A stretch of DNA of 41,266 nt from Prevotella sp. (GTDB taxonomy: Bacteria > Bacteroidota > Bacteroidia > Bacteroidales > Bacteroidaceae). Below are positions 29,718 to 38,918 of this stretch, piece by piece; within the stretch, counting starts at the first letter, position 1, and each line of letters opens with the position of its first letter. Below the pieces are notes generated by a model. That model was not told where the DNA came from and did not search any database. It saw only the letters and a list, made by a program, of their open reading frames with translations. The stretch lies in assembly GCA_017548525.1 (NCBI GenBank), contig JAFYZV010000042.1, positions 1 through 41,266 of the forward strand, in the 5' to 3' direction. The position numbers were made by a program, and so were the translations under genes.

Positions 29718-31958
29718 ATGCCAACAAACGTTTTATTTACAGATGGCTACAGGCAAGCCAACTATTTCGTGAAAGAATTGTACGTCGGCAGCAAGTGGGA
29801 CCAAACGGCCTATCCAAGTCGCATGATTCTATGGCAGGCGCGAAACCATACTCATCCTGATGGTTATCTTATTTCCATCGGCTTGGAATATGAATACGAT
29901 GACCATACAGGAATGAAGCACGGTTTTCTTTCCGTGGGGAATAACTCTTCTGGCCCAATCAAGTTTGACCCCAAGGGTATGTTCAAGGGCGTTGACTGTT
30001 ACATCGTGGTGGATTGGTCAGTATTTTTGTTCGATCCATCCCTGACGGACATTATAAACGGGGAGATATGTTTTGGCGCAGTTGTGGACATGAGTCTTGC
30101 TACTGACATCGACAATTCGCCCACCATCAAGAAATATCTCTATGGTCAGCGGATGAATAATCTCTTGCCAAAGCCGCTGCCAGTATATGAGTTTGTGAGA
30201 CAGAATTGGCAAGAAATGAATCCCGCCACGACGGTGAACGTGGGTAACATGAACGAGCTGGTGTCTGCCATCACCAACAATAATAACATTAGGATCAAGC
30301 TCACAAACAACATACCATTGTCAGCCAATGGACTGACAAGCTATAATGGCAACAGAATATTTGCCTTGTTGCAGGTTAACAACAAGAACCTGGTCATTGA
30401 CGGTGACGGGCATAGGCTGTTTGACGCTTCGGGGATTGAGACGCTCTCCACTGAGTCAAACGGGAAATACGTTACGGATTATGACCTACCCCTGACAGGC
30501 AACGAGACATTTGTCGTCGTGAGGGGAGGAACCGACTTCGCCAATGGCAACGTGGAACAGCTGACCCTTGCCAGGAGCAATGTCTACCGGGCTTCGGGAT
30601 GGGACACACAATACGCCAACTCCGGCATCTATGGATTGGTTCTTCTCGATAACTTCCCCGCCATCTCGACGTACGACCGCCAAGACCTGTTCATCAGCTA
30701 CCGCATCTCTTTCATGCGTTTTACGTATAAGGTGACATCCATCACCTCCACGACCTTCTTTTTCAAGCCTACTGACAACACCACTCCAAATGAGGACATG
30801 AGAAGCCTATCGAGCCAGACGGACTTCTTCCTCATCAACTACGACGGCGACAACGAGGGCATCACCATAAAAGACCACAACATGTTCGTACCTATGTGCT
30901 ACAAGGCCATTAGTGTCAGCAAGGCACAGATTATTTTCCGCGCCAAGGAAAACGCGAAGATTGACATGATAAACCTAAAAGTCTTCGGTGGTCTTGACCA
31001 AAGTCTGAGGAACGATGGCGAGATGAGGATGGGCGGATGCGAGGTGTCAAACGTCGTGGGCGGCGGGGTCTATAACCTCAAGAAGCTGTTTGTCGAAGAC
31101 AGTGACTTCCACGACATCATGGATTGTGGGGTACGCACGGACATGATACGTGACCAGTTGCCAAACCACAGCCCATATATGGAAGTAACGGGGTGCACTT
31201 TCAGGGACATCGGACATTATGGGACCTGCAAGGCTGCCGTATGGAACACGGGAAGGGCGTACATCGCGGGCAATGAGTTTGTCAACACCAACTACTGTGC
31301 CATCAGGCTCGGGGCAAATGGCGATGACAAAAGTGCGGTGTGGCGTTCCAGTCTCGTGGAGCGAAACTTCATCCATCACACGGACGGGTGGAAAGCAATG
31401 CGTCAGCAACTGGGCTTGCAGGACTCTGGCGACATTTATGTGGTGGCGAACAACGAGATGGCCATCATCCGATACAACAGGATTCATGGCTGCGGTGGCC
31501 TTGGGAAGAACAATGCCATCTACATTGACTATTGGGCATACAACATACAGATTTATGGGAATGTCATTACGGGTACGGAGAACTTCTATGACATCGACTG
31601 CCGGGATTGCAGTCCAGAGGAACTGCCCAATAACGGGCAGCTACAAGTATTGGAGAGTGGTCAATATCCCACGACGAATATTTTTATCGGGTACAATGTT
31701 TGCGACGGATATGTGAGGATACAGGAGAACACCGTTGATGTTGCGAAAACAACAAACAACTTGGATGACTCTGGGTGTGAGTTTGTCAACAACGTCATCC
31801 TCAACAAGGCTATAGAGCCCGAAGTGGCAAATGGCGTTGTGGATGGCAACACGTATTGTGGGGTTGCGCATTGCAAGGACAGCGAGGGCATCATATCAGA
31901 CGATACGGGCATGGTGGCGTCTGCGACATTGCACAAGCTGCTCGTCGATAATCTATAG
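29718..31958 (+). CDS. Right-handed beta-helix protein without signal peptide
   Basis: The 746-residue protein starts MPTNVLFTDGYRQANYFVKE with no hydrophobic leader. The N-terminal ~180 residues are globular. From VGNMNELVSAITNNNNIRIKL on, the sequence has parallel beta-helix rungs (NLVIDGDGHRLF, YIAGNEFVNTNYCAIRLG, IQIYGNVITGTENFYDIDC). Such folds occur in polysaccharide lyases, glycosidases and phage tail spikes; no catalytic set was identified. ATG 29718 follows an A-rich leader with no recognisable promoter, so it may be read from the promoter at 29210. It is followed 30 bp later by the CotH-like gene, and the two form a probable operon. Export without a signal peptide, or a cytoplasmic or phage-derived role, remains open. 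Confidence 0.78.
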   Translation: MPTNVLFTDGYRQANYFVKELYVGSKWDQTAYPSRMILWQARNHTHPDGYLISIGLEYEYDDHTGMKHGFLSVGNNSSGPIKFDPKGMFKGVDCYIVVDWSVFLFDPSLTDIINGEICFGAVVDMSLATDIDNSPTIKKYLYGQRMNNLLPKPLPVYEFVRQNWQEMNPATTVNVGNMNELVSAITNNNNIRIKLTNNIPLSANGLTSYNGNRIFALLQVNNKNLVIDGDGHRLFDASGIETLSTESNGKYVTDYDLPLTGNETFVVVRGGTDFANGNVEQLTLARSNVYRASGWDTQYANSGIYGLVLLDNFPAISTYDRQDLFISYRISFMRFTYKVTSITSTTFFFKPTDNTTPNEDMRSLSSQTDFFLINYDGDNEGITIKDHNMFVPMCYKAISVSKAQIIFRAKENAKIDMINLKVFGGLDQSLRNDGEMRMGGCEVSNVVGGGVYNLKKLFVEDSDFHDIMDCGVRTDMIRDQLPNHSPYMEVTGCTFRDIGHYGTCKAAVWNTGRAYIAGNEFVNTNYCAIRLGANGDDKSAVWRSSLVERNFIHHTDGWKAMRQQLGLQDSGDIYVVANNEMAIIRYNRIHGCGGLGKNNAIYIDYWAYNIQIYGNVITGTENFYDIDCRDCSPEELPNNGQLQVLESGQYPTTNIFIGYNVCDGYVRIQENTVDVAKTTNNLDDSGCEFVNNVILNKAIEPEVANGVVDGNTYCGVAHCKDSEGIISDDTGMVASATLHKLLVDNL

Positions 31959-31988
31959 ACAGGCATGGGCGTTGCAGAATAGTGTTTC

Positions 31989-33668
31989 ATGAAAAGCGCA
32001 TTGTTAATCATATTGTTCCATGTCCCTTGTCTATATACGCAGGGACGGATTGACTGGTCTAATTCATTCTGGCAACGCATCTATGAGCTTGGGCTGAACA
32101 CTCCCTCAAACGATTACAGTATGAGGAGAGACATCGCCATCCCCACACCGACTTGTGCATACGTAAACGTGATTGGCGCAGGGCGGATGCCGGAATATAA
32201 GGGTGACACGTCGCGTTGCTGGATGGAGGTGTACGACGGGGCGGGCAACTATTTCCGCAAGCGCGTCATCATGGACGCACAGGGGAATGCCTCGCTGACG
32301 TTCCCCAAGAGGAACGTGAAGGTGGACTTCTGCGACGACGAGTGGGTGGGCGATGTCACGCCCACCATAACCATCGGTGACTGGGTGGGGCAGGATGGTT
32401 TTCACCTCAAGGCATACTATACGGACTATTTCCGTGGCGTTGCCGTCTCTGGTTACAGGCTCTACGAGCTGATGGCGGCGGACACGGGACGCGCTTGGAC
32501 CCGTTCCGACGGTCTTGCCAAGAATGAGCCGAAGGCATTGTGCCACCCCGACGGTTTCCCTTGCGTGGTTTACCTGAACGGCGAGTTTTACGGTATCTAT
32601 TCCTGGCAGTTGAAGAAGCACCGTTCTAACATGGCCCAGAAGAAGAACGACCCGAGGCACATACATCTGGACGGCAGGATTTCCGATGCCACGTTTTGGG
32701 CGGGTGATGTTGACTGGACTGCATTTGAGGTGAGGAATCCCAAGGAGGTAACCGATGAGACGAGGCAATGTATACTCGCTCTCTCTCGTGTGTGTGGTGA
32801 CCTGCAAGGGATGAAGTCAATGGGGCGGGGCGCGTTTGAGATCCGGGCGGCTTTTTCCCGGGTGTTCGACGTGACGAGTCTCGTGGACTATGCCTGCCTT
32901 CACCATCTTGTTGCCAACTATGACGGCTTTGCCAAGAACTGGCAGTGGTTCACGTACGACGGCGTGAAATGGTTCGTTGCGCCTTACGACCTTGACTGCA
33001 CTTTCGGGAATGTTGACACGGGGGATGTATTGATGCCTGCCACCCAGACGGGACTTGACCCGTATTGGGTGCTTTACACAGGAGGTCCCATGTACTGGCT
33101 GTCACAATATTTCGAGGATGACATCAGGGCGCGCTACTGCCAGTTGAGACGTGACGGCGTGATAGGAAGTGAGATTGTGAAAGGATTTATCCACGATTGG
33201 TACGGGAGGGTTGGCGAGCGCAACTACGCTGAGGAATGGAATCGCTGGAAGGATAGCAAGTGCATCCGTGAGCCACAATACGCATGGTGCTGGAAGCCCG
33301 TGGACGAATGGGTCAACTATCATAAGTTACCCGACTGGGACCCTTCGGTTGGCTACAAGAAGGGGGATATATGCCGCCTTGACATGTGCGAGTGGGTGGC
33401 AACAGCTGACAATAAGGGCGTAAAGCCGTACGTGCGGTTGGGGTACGTGGATAGCATGGAGCGCATAGAGGAATGGATAGATAACAGGTTCCAATTATTC
33501 GACTCGTATTTCGAATACACGGTGGACGTGGGCTTTAAAGAATTTGCCACGGATACAAGCGACTGGTCGAACGATACAGAAACCATCTATGACCTGCAAG
33601 GCCGCAGGGTGCAGACCCCGCAGCGTGGCGGGTTATATATTCGAGGCGGCAGGAAGTTTATCTATTAG
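31989..33668 (+). CDS. CotH-kinase-like protein with type IX-like tail
   Basis: The 559-residue protein has a short signal-like start (MKSALLIILFHVPCLYTQG). The CotH kinase-like domain follows: FPKRNVKVDF, the segment GIYSWQLKKHRSNMAQKKND (about 205), the catalytic-loop pattern NYDGFAKNWQWF (about 311) and the metal-binding pattern PYDLDCTFGN (about 332). CotH kinases are atypical secreted protein kinases known from Bacillus spore coats; similar proteins occur in Bacteroidota and their phages. The last ~25 residues (TIYDLQGRRVQTPQ, GGLYIRGGRKF) match a type IX sorting-like tail. The next upstream gene encodes a beta-helix protein that could be its substrate. The kinase family is fairly clear; the partner is inference. 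Confidence 0.82.
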   Translation: MKSALLIILFHVPCLYTQGRIDWSNSFWQRIYELGLNTPSNDYSMRRDIAIPTPTCAYVNVIGAGRMPEYKGDTSRCWMEVYDGAGNYFRKRVIMDAQGNASLTFPKRNVKVDFCDDEWVGDVTPTITIGDWVGQDGFHLKAYYTDYFRGVAVSGYRLYELMAADTGRAWTRSDGLAKNEPKALCHPDGFPCVVYLNGEFYGIYSWQLKKHRSNMAQKKNDPRHIHLDGRISDATFWAGDVDWTAFEVRNPKEVTDETRQCILALSRVCGDLQGMKSMGRGAFEIRAAFSRVFDVTSLVDYACLHHLVANYDGFAKNWQWFTYDGVKWFVAPYDLDCTFGNVDTGDVLMPATQTGLDPYWVLYTGGPMYWLSQYFEDDIRARYCQLRRDGVIGSEIVKGFIHDWYGRVGERNYAEEWNRWKDSKCIREPQYAWCWKPVDEWVNYHKLPDWDPSVGYKKGDICRLDMCEWVATADNKGVKPYVRLGYVDSMERIEEWIDNRFQLFDSYFEYTVDVGFKEFATDTSDWSNDTETIYDLQGRRVQTPQRGGLYIRGGRKFIY

Positions 33669-33692
33669 TTTTGTGTTGATATAGTCTTAGAG

Positions 33693-33740
33693 GGAAGGCA
33701 CGGCAAGGAAAAGTGTATGGCAGTGCCTTCCTTTTCTTTT
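33693..33740 (+). terminator. Rho-independent terminator after the CotH-like gene
   Basis: GGAAGGCAC (33693-33701) pairs with GTGCCTTCC (33723-33731), loop 21 nt, followed by TTTTCTTTT. It closes the beta-helix/CotH operon. The remaining 33741-33842 contains nothing recognisable. Confidence 0.8.
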
Positions 33741-33842
33741 ACGATGATTGGGAGGGAATGGGAGTCATTGCCATGATGATTATGCTATTTTGCTTTGGAT
33801 AGCCTTGAATAGAATCTATAGAAAAACAATTTATTCTAAAAG

Positions 33843-33882
33843 TTTTGTCACAAAAATGGAATTTTGTATATTTGTGCCAAAA
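33843..33882 (+). promoter_or_regulatory. Promoter with overlapping palindrome before the MNT gene
   Basis: The -33 TTTG (33844-33847) and -7 TATATTTG (33867-33874) are 19 bp apart. TTTTGTCACAAA (33843-33854) and TTTGTGCCAAAA (33871-33882) are inverted with one mismatch and cover both elements, the same architecture as the promoter at 176-219. It suggests repression by a dimeric DNA-binding protein. Confidence 0.7.
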
Positions 33883-33959
33883 TCATAATACTCCATACGA
33901 ATTAGAGGGGCTGTCGTTGATGAAGATAATGATTGCAAATGTGAGAAAGGTAGACATCT

Positions 33960-34292
33960 ATGACTAATAAGGAAATCAAAAGTAGACAACTCATTAAAAA
34001 TGGTCTTGTGCAAGTATTAGGAAAGACCGTTCAAAACAAGGGAAGAGCTATTTTGTTTGGCTCTCATGCCAGAGGTGATGCCCGTCAGAATTCCGATTGG
34101 GACATCTTAATTCTTCTTGACCAAGAACACATTACACCCTCCGATATGGATAAAATCTCGTATCCTATACGGGAACTGGGTTGGGAAATCAATGAGATGA
34201 TTAACCCTATCATGTATACAGTCAAAGATTGGGAATCCAAAAAGTTTACTCCATTTTACAAGAATGTCATGAAAGAAGGAATTATTCTATGA
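33960..34292 (+). CDS. MNT-type nucleotidyltransferase, antitoxin-like
   Basis: The 110-residue protein carries the minimal nucleotidyltransferase motif ILFGSHARGDARQNSDWDIL (about 31-50), with Gly-Ser and the two metal-binding aspartates of SDWD. MNT proteins of MntA type AMPylate and neutralise a HEPN ribonuclease encoded next to them. Here the stop overlaps an ATG (34289-34292, ATGA) of what would be the HEPN gene, but that gene is only a remnant. So this is probably an orphan antitoxin, still under a well-formed promoter with a palindrome. Its start follows a 15-codon frame (33920-33967) that overlaps it and may be chance. Confidence 0.88.
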   Translation: MTNKEIKSRQLIKNGLVQVLGKTVQNKGRAILFGSHARGDARQNSDWDILILLDQEHITPSDMDKISYPIRELGWEINEMINPIMYTVKDWESKKFTPFYKNVMKEGIIL

Positions 34293-34398
34293 GCCTATCT
34301 ATTGAAGTAAGTCATTTGAATCTACCAAGGGGCTTATAGATGAAGTCATCAATATGACAAGGGATATTATACAACAACTGTGTGACAATACAAATTAG
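34289..34398 (+). pseudogene. Remnant of the HEPN partner gene
   Basis: The first codons (MSLSIEVSHLNLP) start at the ATGA overlap with the MNT gene, as HEPN genes normally do, and stop at 34339. In another frame the tail KGLIDEVINMTRDIIQQLCD reads to TAG 34396-34398 and resembles the C-terminal helix of HEPN proteins. About 80-100 codons, including the Rx4-6H active site, are missing. A large internal deletion plus frameshift is the simplest reading. It is recognised from context and a short match only. Confidence 0.6.
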
Positions 34399-34404
34399 AG
34401 AACA

Positions 34405-37023
34405 TTGAAAGGAAAAGAATTGACACCGATGATGCGGCAGTTCTTCTCATTGAAAGAGAAACATCCTGATGCGATACTGCTATTCCGCTGCGGTGACTTT
34501 TACGAGACCTATTGTGAGGATGCCGTGACGGCGGCTGCCATCCTCGGTATTACTTTGACAAAACGTAACAATGGGGCGGGGGTGAAGGGCGACGAGATGG
34601 CGGGATTCCCTCATCATGCCCTCGATACCTATCTGCCGAAGCTCATCCGTGCGGGCAAGCGCGTGGCGATTTGTGACCAGTTGGAAGACCCCAAGTTGAC
34701 GAAGAAGCTTGTTAAGCGCGGCATCACGGAGTTGGTGACGCCCGGTGTTGCCCTCAACGACAATGTCTTAAATTACAAAGAAAACAATTTCCTTGCCGCC
34801 GTGCATTTCGGCAAGACGGCATGTGGCGTGGCGTTTTTAGACATCTCAACGGGCGAGTTTCTCACGGGCGAGGGGTCATACGACTATGTGGATAAGCTCT
34901 TGGGCAACTTCCAACCCAAGGAGGTGTTGTATGATCGTAGCAAGAAACATCAGTTTGAACAATATTTTACCAACCGCTATTGCGTCTTTGAACTCGATGA
35001 CTGGGTGTTTACCGAGCAGAGCGCGAGGCAGAAGCTGCTCAAGCATTTCGGCACGAAGTCGCTCAAGGGATTCGGCGTGGATCATCTGCGCAATGGCGTG
35101 ATAGCCGCTGGTGCCATCTTGCAATACCTTGAACTGACGCAACATACCCATATCGGCCACATCACGGCGTTGGCGCGGATAGAAGAGGAGCGGTATGTCA
35201 GGCTCGACAAATTCACCATCCGCTCGTTGGAATTGTTGCAACCGATGCAAGAAGATGGGTCATCGCTGTTGCAGGTCATCGACCGTACCGTCACTCCGAT
35301 GGGTGGAAGAATGCTCAAACGGTGGCTGCTCTTCCCCCTGAAAGACGAGAAGCCCATCAACCAACGGCTCGATGTGGTAGACTATTTCTTCCGTGAACCC
35401 GACTTCAGGCAGTGCATCGATGACCAGTTGCACCGCATCGGCGACCTTGAACGTATCATCTCCAAGGTGGCGGTGGGCAGGGTGTCGCCCCGCGAGGTGG
35501 TGCAACTGAAGCTCGCCCTGCAAGCCATCGTACCCATCAAGACCGCCTGTCTCTATGCCGACAACGAGACGTTGAAAAGGGTAGGGGAGCAGTTGAACCT
35601 CTGCGAGAGCCTCTGCGACCGCATCCAACGGGAGATTCAGCCCGACCCACCCGTGTCGTTGAGCAAGGGGTCTGTCATTGCCGATGGCTACAATGCCGAG
35701 TTGGATGAGCTTCGCAATATCTCCAACAATGGCCGCAACTACCTTTTGCAGATACAGGAGCGCGAGAGTGAACAGACAGGGATTGCCTCATTGAAGGTGG
35801 GATATAATAATGTCTTCGGCTATTACTTGGAAGTGCGCAACACCTATAAGGATAAGGTACCCGCCGAATGGGTGCGTAAGCAAACCTTGGCCCAAGCCGA
35901 GCGGTATATCACACAAGAATTGAAAGAATACGAGGAGAAGATTCTTGGTGCCGACGAGCGCATCCAGTCATTGGAAGAGCGACTCTTCAATGAGTTGGTG
36001 GTGGCGATGCAGGAGTTCATCCCGCAAATCCAAATCAATGCCAACGTGATTGCACAGATGGATTGCTTGCTGTCGTTTGCCAAGGCTGCCGAGGAGAACC
36101 ATTATGTCAGACCCATCATTGCCGATGATGACTACTTGGAAATCCGACAAGGGCGGCATCCCGTGATTGAGACACAATTGCCTTTGGGCGACCGATACAT
36201 TCCCAATGACATCACATTGGACACGGAGAAACAGCAAATCATCATCATCACGGGTCCCAACATGGCGGGAAAGAGTGCCTTGTTAAGGCAGACGGCACTC
36301 ATCGTGCTACTTGCGCAAGTGGGGTGCTTCGTACCCGCAGAGAGTGCGAGGGTGGGTTTGGTGGATAAGGTGTTTACCCGTGTAGGAGCTTCCGACAATA
36401 TCTCGTTGGGCGAGTCTACCTTCATGGTGGAGATGACCGAAGCAGCCAATATCCTTAACAATGTCTCTCCCCGTTCCTTGGTGTTGTTTGATGAGTTAGG
36501 CCGCGGCACATCCACCTACGATGGCATTTCCATTGCCTGGGCAATCGTGGAATATCTACATGAGCAACCCAAGGCTCGCGCCCGCACATTGTTTGCTACC
36601 CATTACCACGAACTCAACGAGATGGAAAAGTCTTTCTCGCGCATCAAGAATTACAATGTGAGCGTGAAGGAGGCAGATGGCAAGGTGATATTCCTCCGTA
36701 AGTTGGAACGGGGCGGCAGCGAGCATTCCTTTGGTATCCACGTGGCTGACATTGCAGGTATGCCAAAGAGCATCGTCAAGCGTGCCAATACCATCCTGCA
36801 CCAATTGGAAGGGAAGGATGACGGGAAGGGCTTGCGCCAGTCATCCATGAAAAATATCCCCAATGCCGATAGCCGTGATGGAGTTCAATTGTCATTCTTC
36901 CAATTGGATGACCCTGTGCTTTGCCAGATTCGGGACGAGATTCTTGGTCTTGACATCAACAACTTGACACCCATTGAGGCGTTGAACAAGTTGAATGACA
37001 TCAAGAGAATCGTGGGAAAGTAG
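34405..37023 (+). CDS. mutS: DNA mismatch repair protein MutS
   Basis: The 872-residue protein is full length. The N-terminal mismatch-binding domain contains [17 protein letters not shown] and GDFYETY (the Phe-x-Glu recognition motif). The ATPase domain has Walker A GPNMAGKS (about 616-623) and [12 protein letters not shown] (about 696). MutS recognises mismatches as a dimer and passes them to MutL. The start is uncertain: the first possible codon is TTG 34405 (MKGKELTPM), two codons after an in-frame stop; the next is ATG 34429. No promoter was found, so the HEPN deletion just upstream may have brought mutS under the MNT promoter. The gene converges with the minus-strand operon, leaving only 3 bp between stop codons. 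Confidence 0.97.
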   Translation: MKGKELTPMMRQFFSLKEKHPDAILLFRCGDFYETYCEDAVTAAAILGITLTKRNNGAGVKGDEMAGFPHHALDTYLPKLIRAGKRVAICDQLEDPKLTKKLVKRGITELVTPGVALNDNVLNYKENNFLAAVHFGKTACGVAFLDISTGEFLTGEGSYDYVDKLLGNFQPKEVLYDRSKKHQFEQYFTNRYCVFELDDWVFTEQSARQKLLKHFGTKSLKGFGVDHLRNGVIAAGAILQYLELTQHTHIGHITALARIEEERYVRLDKFTIRSLELLQPMQEDGSSLLQVIDRTVTPMGGRMLKRWLLFPLKDEKPINQRLDVVDYFFREPDFRQCIDDQLHRIGDLERIISKVAVGRVSPREVVQLKLALQAIVPIKTACLYADNETLKRVGEQLNLCESLCDRIQREIQPDPPVSLSKGSVIADGYNAELDELRNISNNGRNYLLQIQERESEQTGIASLKVGYNNVFGYYLEVRNTYKDKVPAEWVRKQTLAQAERYITQELKEYEEKILGADERIQSLEERLFNELVVAMQEFIPQIQINANVIAQMDCLLSFAKAAEENHYVRPIIADDDYLEIRQGRHPVIETQLPLGDRYIPNDITLDTEKQQIIIITGPNMAGKSALLRQTALIVLLAQVGCFVPAESARVGLVDKVFTRVGASDNISLGESTFMVEMTEAANILNNVSPRSLVLFDELGRGTSTYDGISIAWAIVEYLHEQPKARARTLFATHYHELNEMEKSFSRIKNYNVSVKEADGKVIFLRKLERGGSEHSFGIHVADIAGMPKSIVKRANTILHQLEGKDDGKGLRQSSMKNIPNADSRDGVQLSFFQLDDPVLCQIRDEILGLDINNLTPIEALNKLNDIKRIVGK

Positions 37024-37026
37024 GTT

Positions 37027-37905
37027 TTACAAGAAATAGATGATAAGCAAGAAGCAGAAGATCCACGCCAATACAACGAGTTGGGTGAATCGATCGCGTA
37101 GGATGACCTTGGTTGGGTCGCCGCTCTTTTTGTCCACCACTGCCAATTGGATGTAGCGTAGAAGTCCCACCAAGACGAAAACGGTGGTGAGATAGAGATA
37201 GTCCGTGTGGAATTGGGCCTTCACTTCGGGCGACACGGTGTACATCACATAGCAGACCAAAGTGACAGATGCCGTGATGGTGATGGCTTGGTTGATGAAG
37301 GTGAAGTTGTAGCGGATGGTGTTCCTGCGCGGTGCCTCGCCTGTCTCTTGCATCCTTATCACGTCGTCGCGCCGCTTGGCGAAAGAGAGGAAAAGCGTGA
37401 GGAGGAAAGTCATCAGCACAATCCAGTTGCTCAATGTGATGTTCGCCGCGATGCCCCCTGCCAGGATGCGGAGTACGAATCCAAAGGCTATGACGCACAC
37501 ATCGATGATGGCATGGTCTTTCAGTTCGGCACAATAGGCGAGGTTGAGCAGCCAATAGAAGAGGATGACCGCCCCTACCAACCATCTGTTTTCAGTAAGA
37601 AATAGAATGCAAATCGCCGACAAGATGAACATCAAAGCCATCAGCATGTATGCTTGTGGCACGCTGATTGCTCCCGAGGCGATGGGTCGCTTGCACTTGA
37701 CGGGGTGTCGGCGGTCTGCCTCCACGTCCACCAAGTCGTTGAAGCAATAGATGGACGAGGCGGCAAAGCAATAGGCGAGGAAGGTGATGATACCTGCAGT
37801 GAGCTTGTGTCCATCAAAGAGGTTGCCACTGAAGAAGATGGGAATCAAGACAAATGTGTTCTTGATCCATTGCTTGGGACGTATCAGCTTGAACAATGCT
37901 TTCAT
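37027..37905 (-). CDS. UbiA-family prenyltransferase, decaprenyl-phosphate phosphoribosyltransferase-like
   Basis: The 292-residue membrane protein has about eight to nine hydrophobic helices. The first prenyl-diphosphate motif is NDLVDVEADRRHPVKCKRP (NDxxDxxxDxxHPxKxxRP). The second, in the loop SFAKRRDDVIRM, is the form found in decaprenyl-phosphate phosphoribosyltransferases (DPPR synthase). These make a polyprenyl-phosphate ribose precursor of arabinose or ribose donors. The oxidase/reductase partners and the phosphatase are not in the window. Its start overlaps the stop of the upstream acyltransferase by 4 bp, and it is the last gene of the minus-strand operon. Confidence 0.88.
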   Translation of the reverse strand: MKALFKLIRPKQWIKNTFVLIPIFFSGNLFDGHKLTAGIITFLAYCFAASSIYCFNDLVDVEADRRHPVKCKRPIASGAISVPQAYMLMALMFILSAICILFLTENRWLVGAVILFYWLLNLAYCAELKDHAIIDVCVIAFGFVLRILAGGIAANITLSNWIVLMTFLLTLFLSFAKRRDDVIRMQETGEAPRRNTIRYNFTFINQAITITASVTLVCYVMYTVSPEVKAQFHTDYLYLTTVFVLVGLLRYIQLAVVDKKSGDPTKVILRDRFTQLVVLAWIFCFLLIIYFL

Positions 37906-38918
37906 GGCGATAGGGTTTTAGAATGGTTGATAATCGATGACTGCAATGGCGACAGCACTCGGTGCAGCAGCCAAGCCAAGGGGATGGTGGCTGCGGTAAT
38001 GAGGAGGACTGTCGGCCAATAGCCCAGTTGATAGGGTTGGATGTATGCCAATACGAAATGTACATGGATAAGATATACCTCCAAACTGATGGTGCCGATG
38101 AATCGACAGGAGGCATTCAGCCACTTGGGGGTGTGCATGAGGGCATGAGCAAGCAAGAGGATACCTGTCACGGTGAGCGGGATGTACAGCATCCTTTCGA
38201 TGAAAAGCGGGAATGTGCCGTGTTTCACTTGTTCGAGAAAGACGCATGTGCCGAATGTCATCAAGAAGATGATGGCAACCAACCACACCGATTGCCCCTC
38301 TATGATGCGTCGTTGCATGACGTGCTTCCCCATGTTGATTCCGATGAGGAAGACGGGGATGCGGCTCCAGAAGATTTCCAAATGACCCACCGCCTCATGG
38401 ATGGGTGTCACCCATTGCACCATCACGCACCAGACGATTGCCACTACGGGCAACCAGCGATAAAGCGGATAACGCTCGATGAGACGCATATAGAAAGGAG
38501 CGATGGTATAAAGCATCATGATAGTGGGGATATACCAGAAATGGAGTTCGCAATGGAGCCAGAAATCCCAATTGATGAGGATGTCACCCAATAGGTCTAT
38601 TATTTGTCCTCCCTTGGGGAAGCGGGGAACATAGTAGAGACTTGCGATGATGAACCATGCAGGATAGACGCGCACATAGCGGCGGATGAAATAATGTGTC
38701 AATGACGGTTGCTTGCTCCATGAATACCATAGCCCTATGCCGCTGAGGAAAAGGAACATGTCTACGCCAACGTTGCCACACCTTCGTAAACCAAAGAACA
38801 TGTCACCTCGTGGCAGCCAAACATGGAACAGGATGATGAAGAGCATTGCCAAGCCCATCAATTCGCCACGGTAGCGACTGATGGTTTCCAGTTGGATATC
38901 GGGGTAGGGTTTGCTCAT
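37902..38918 (-). CDS. Acyltransferase-3 family membrane protein
   Basis: The 338-residue protein has about ten hydrophobic helices. The N-terminal ETISRYRGELMGLAMLFIILFH contains the R-x10-H catalytic pattern of acyltransferase-3 (OatA/Oac-like) proteins, followed by VGVDMFLFLSGIGLWYSW and FIRRYVRVYPAWF. These move acetyl or other acyl groups onto extracytoplasmic sugars. It overlaps the next gene by 4 bp on each side (ATGA type), so it is translationally coupled to both neighbours. The substrate is unknown; a surface glycan is likely from context. Confidence 0.9.
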   Translation of the reverse strand: MSKPYPDIQLETISRYRGELMGLAMLFIILFHVWLPRGDMFFGLRRCGNVGVDMFLFLSGIGLWYSWSKQPSLTHYFIRRYVRVYPAWFIIASLYYVPRFPKGGQIIDLLGDILINWDFWLHCELHFWYIPTIMMLYTIAPFYMRLIERYPLYRWLPVVAIVWCVMVQWVTPIHEAVGHLEIFWSRIPVFLIGINMGKHVMQRRIIEGQSVWLVAIIFLMTFGTCVFLEQVKHGTFPLFIERMLYIPLTVTGILLLAHALMHTPKWLNASCRFIGTISLEVYLIHVHFVLAYIQPYQLGYWPTVLLITAATIPLAWLLHRVLSPLQSSIINHSKTLSP

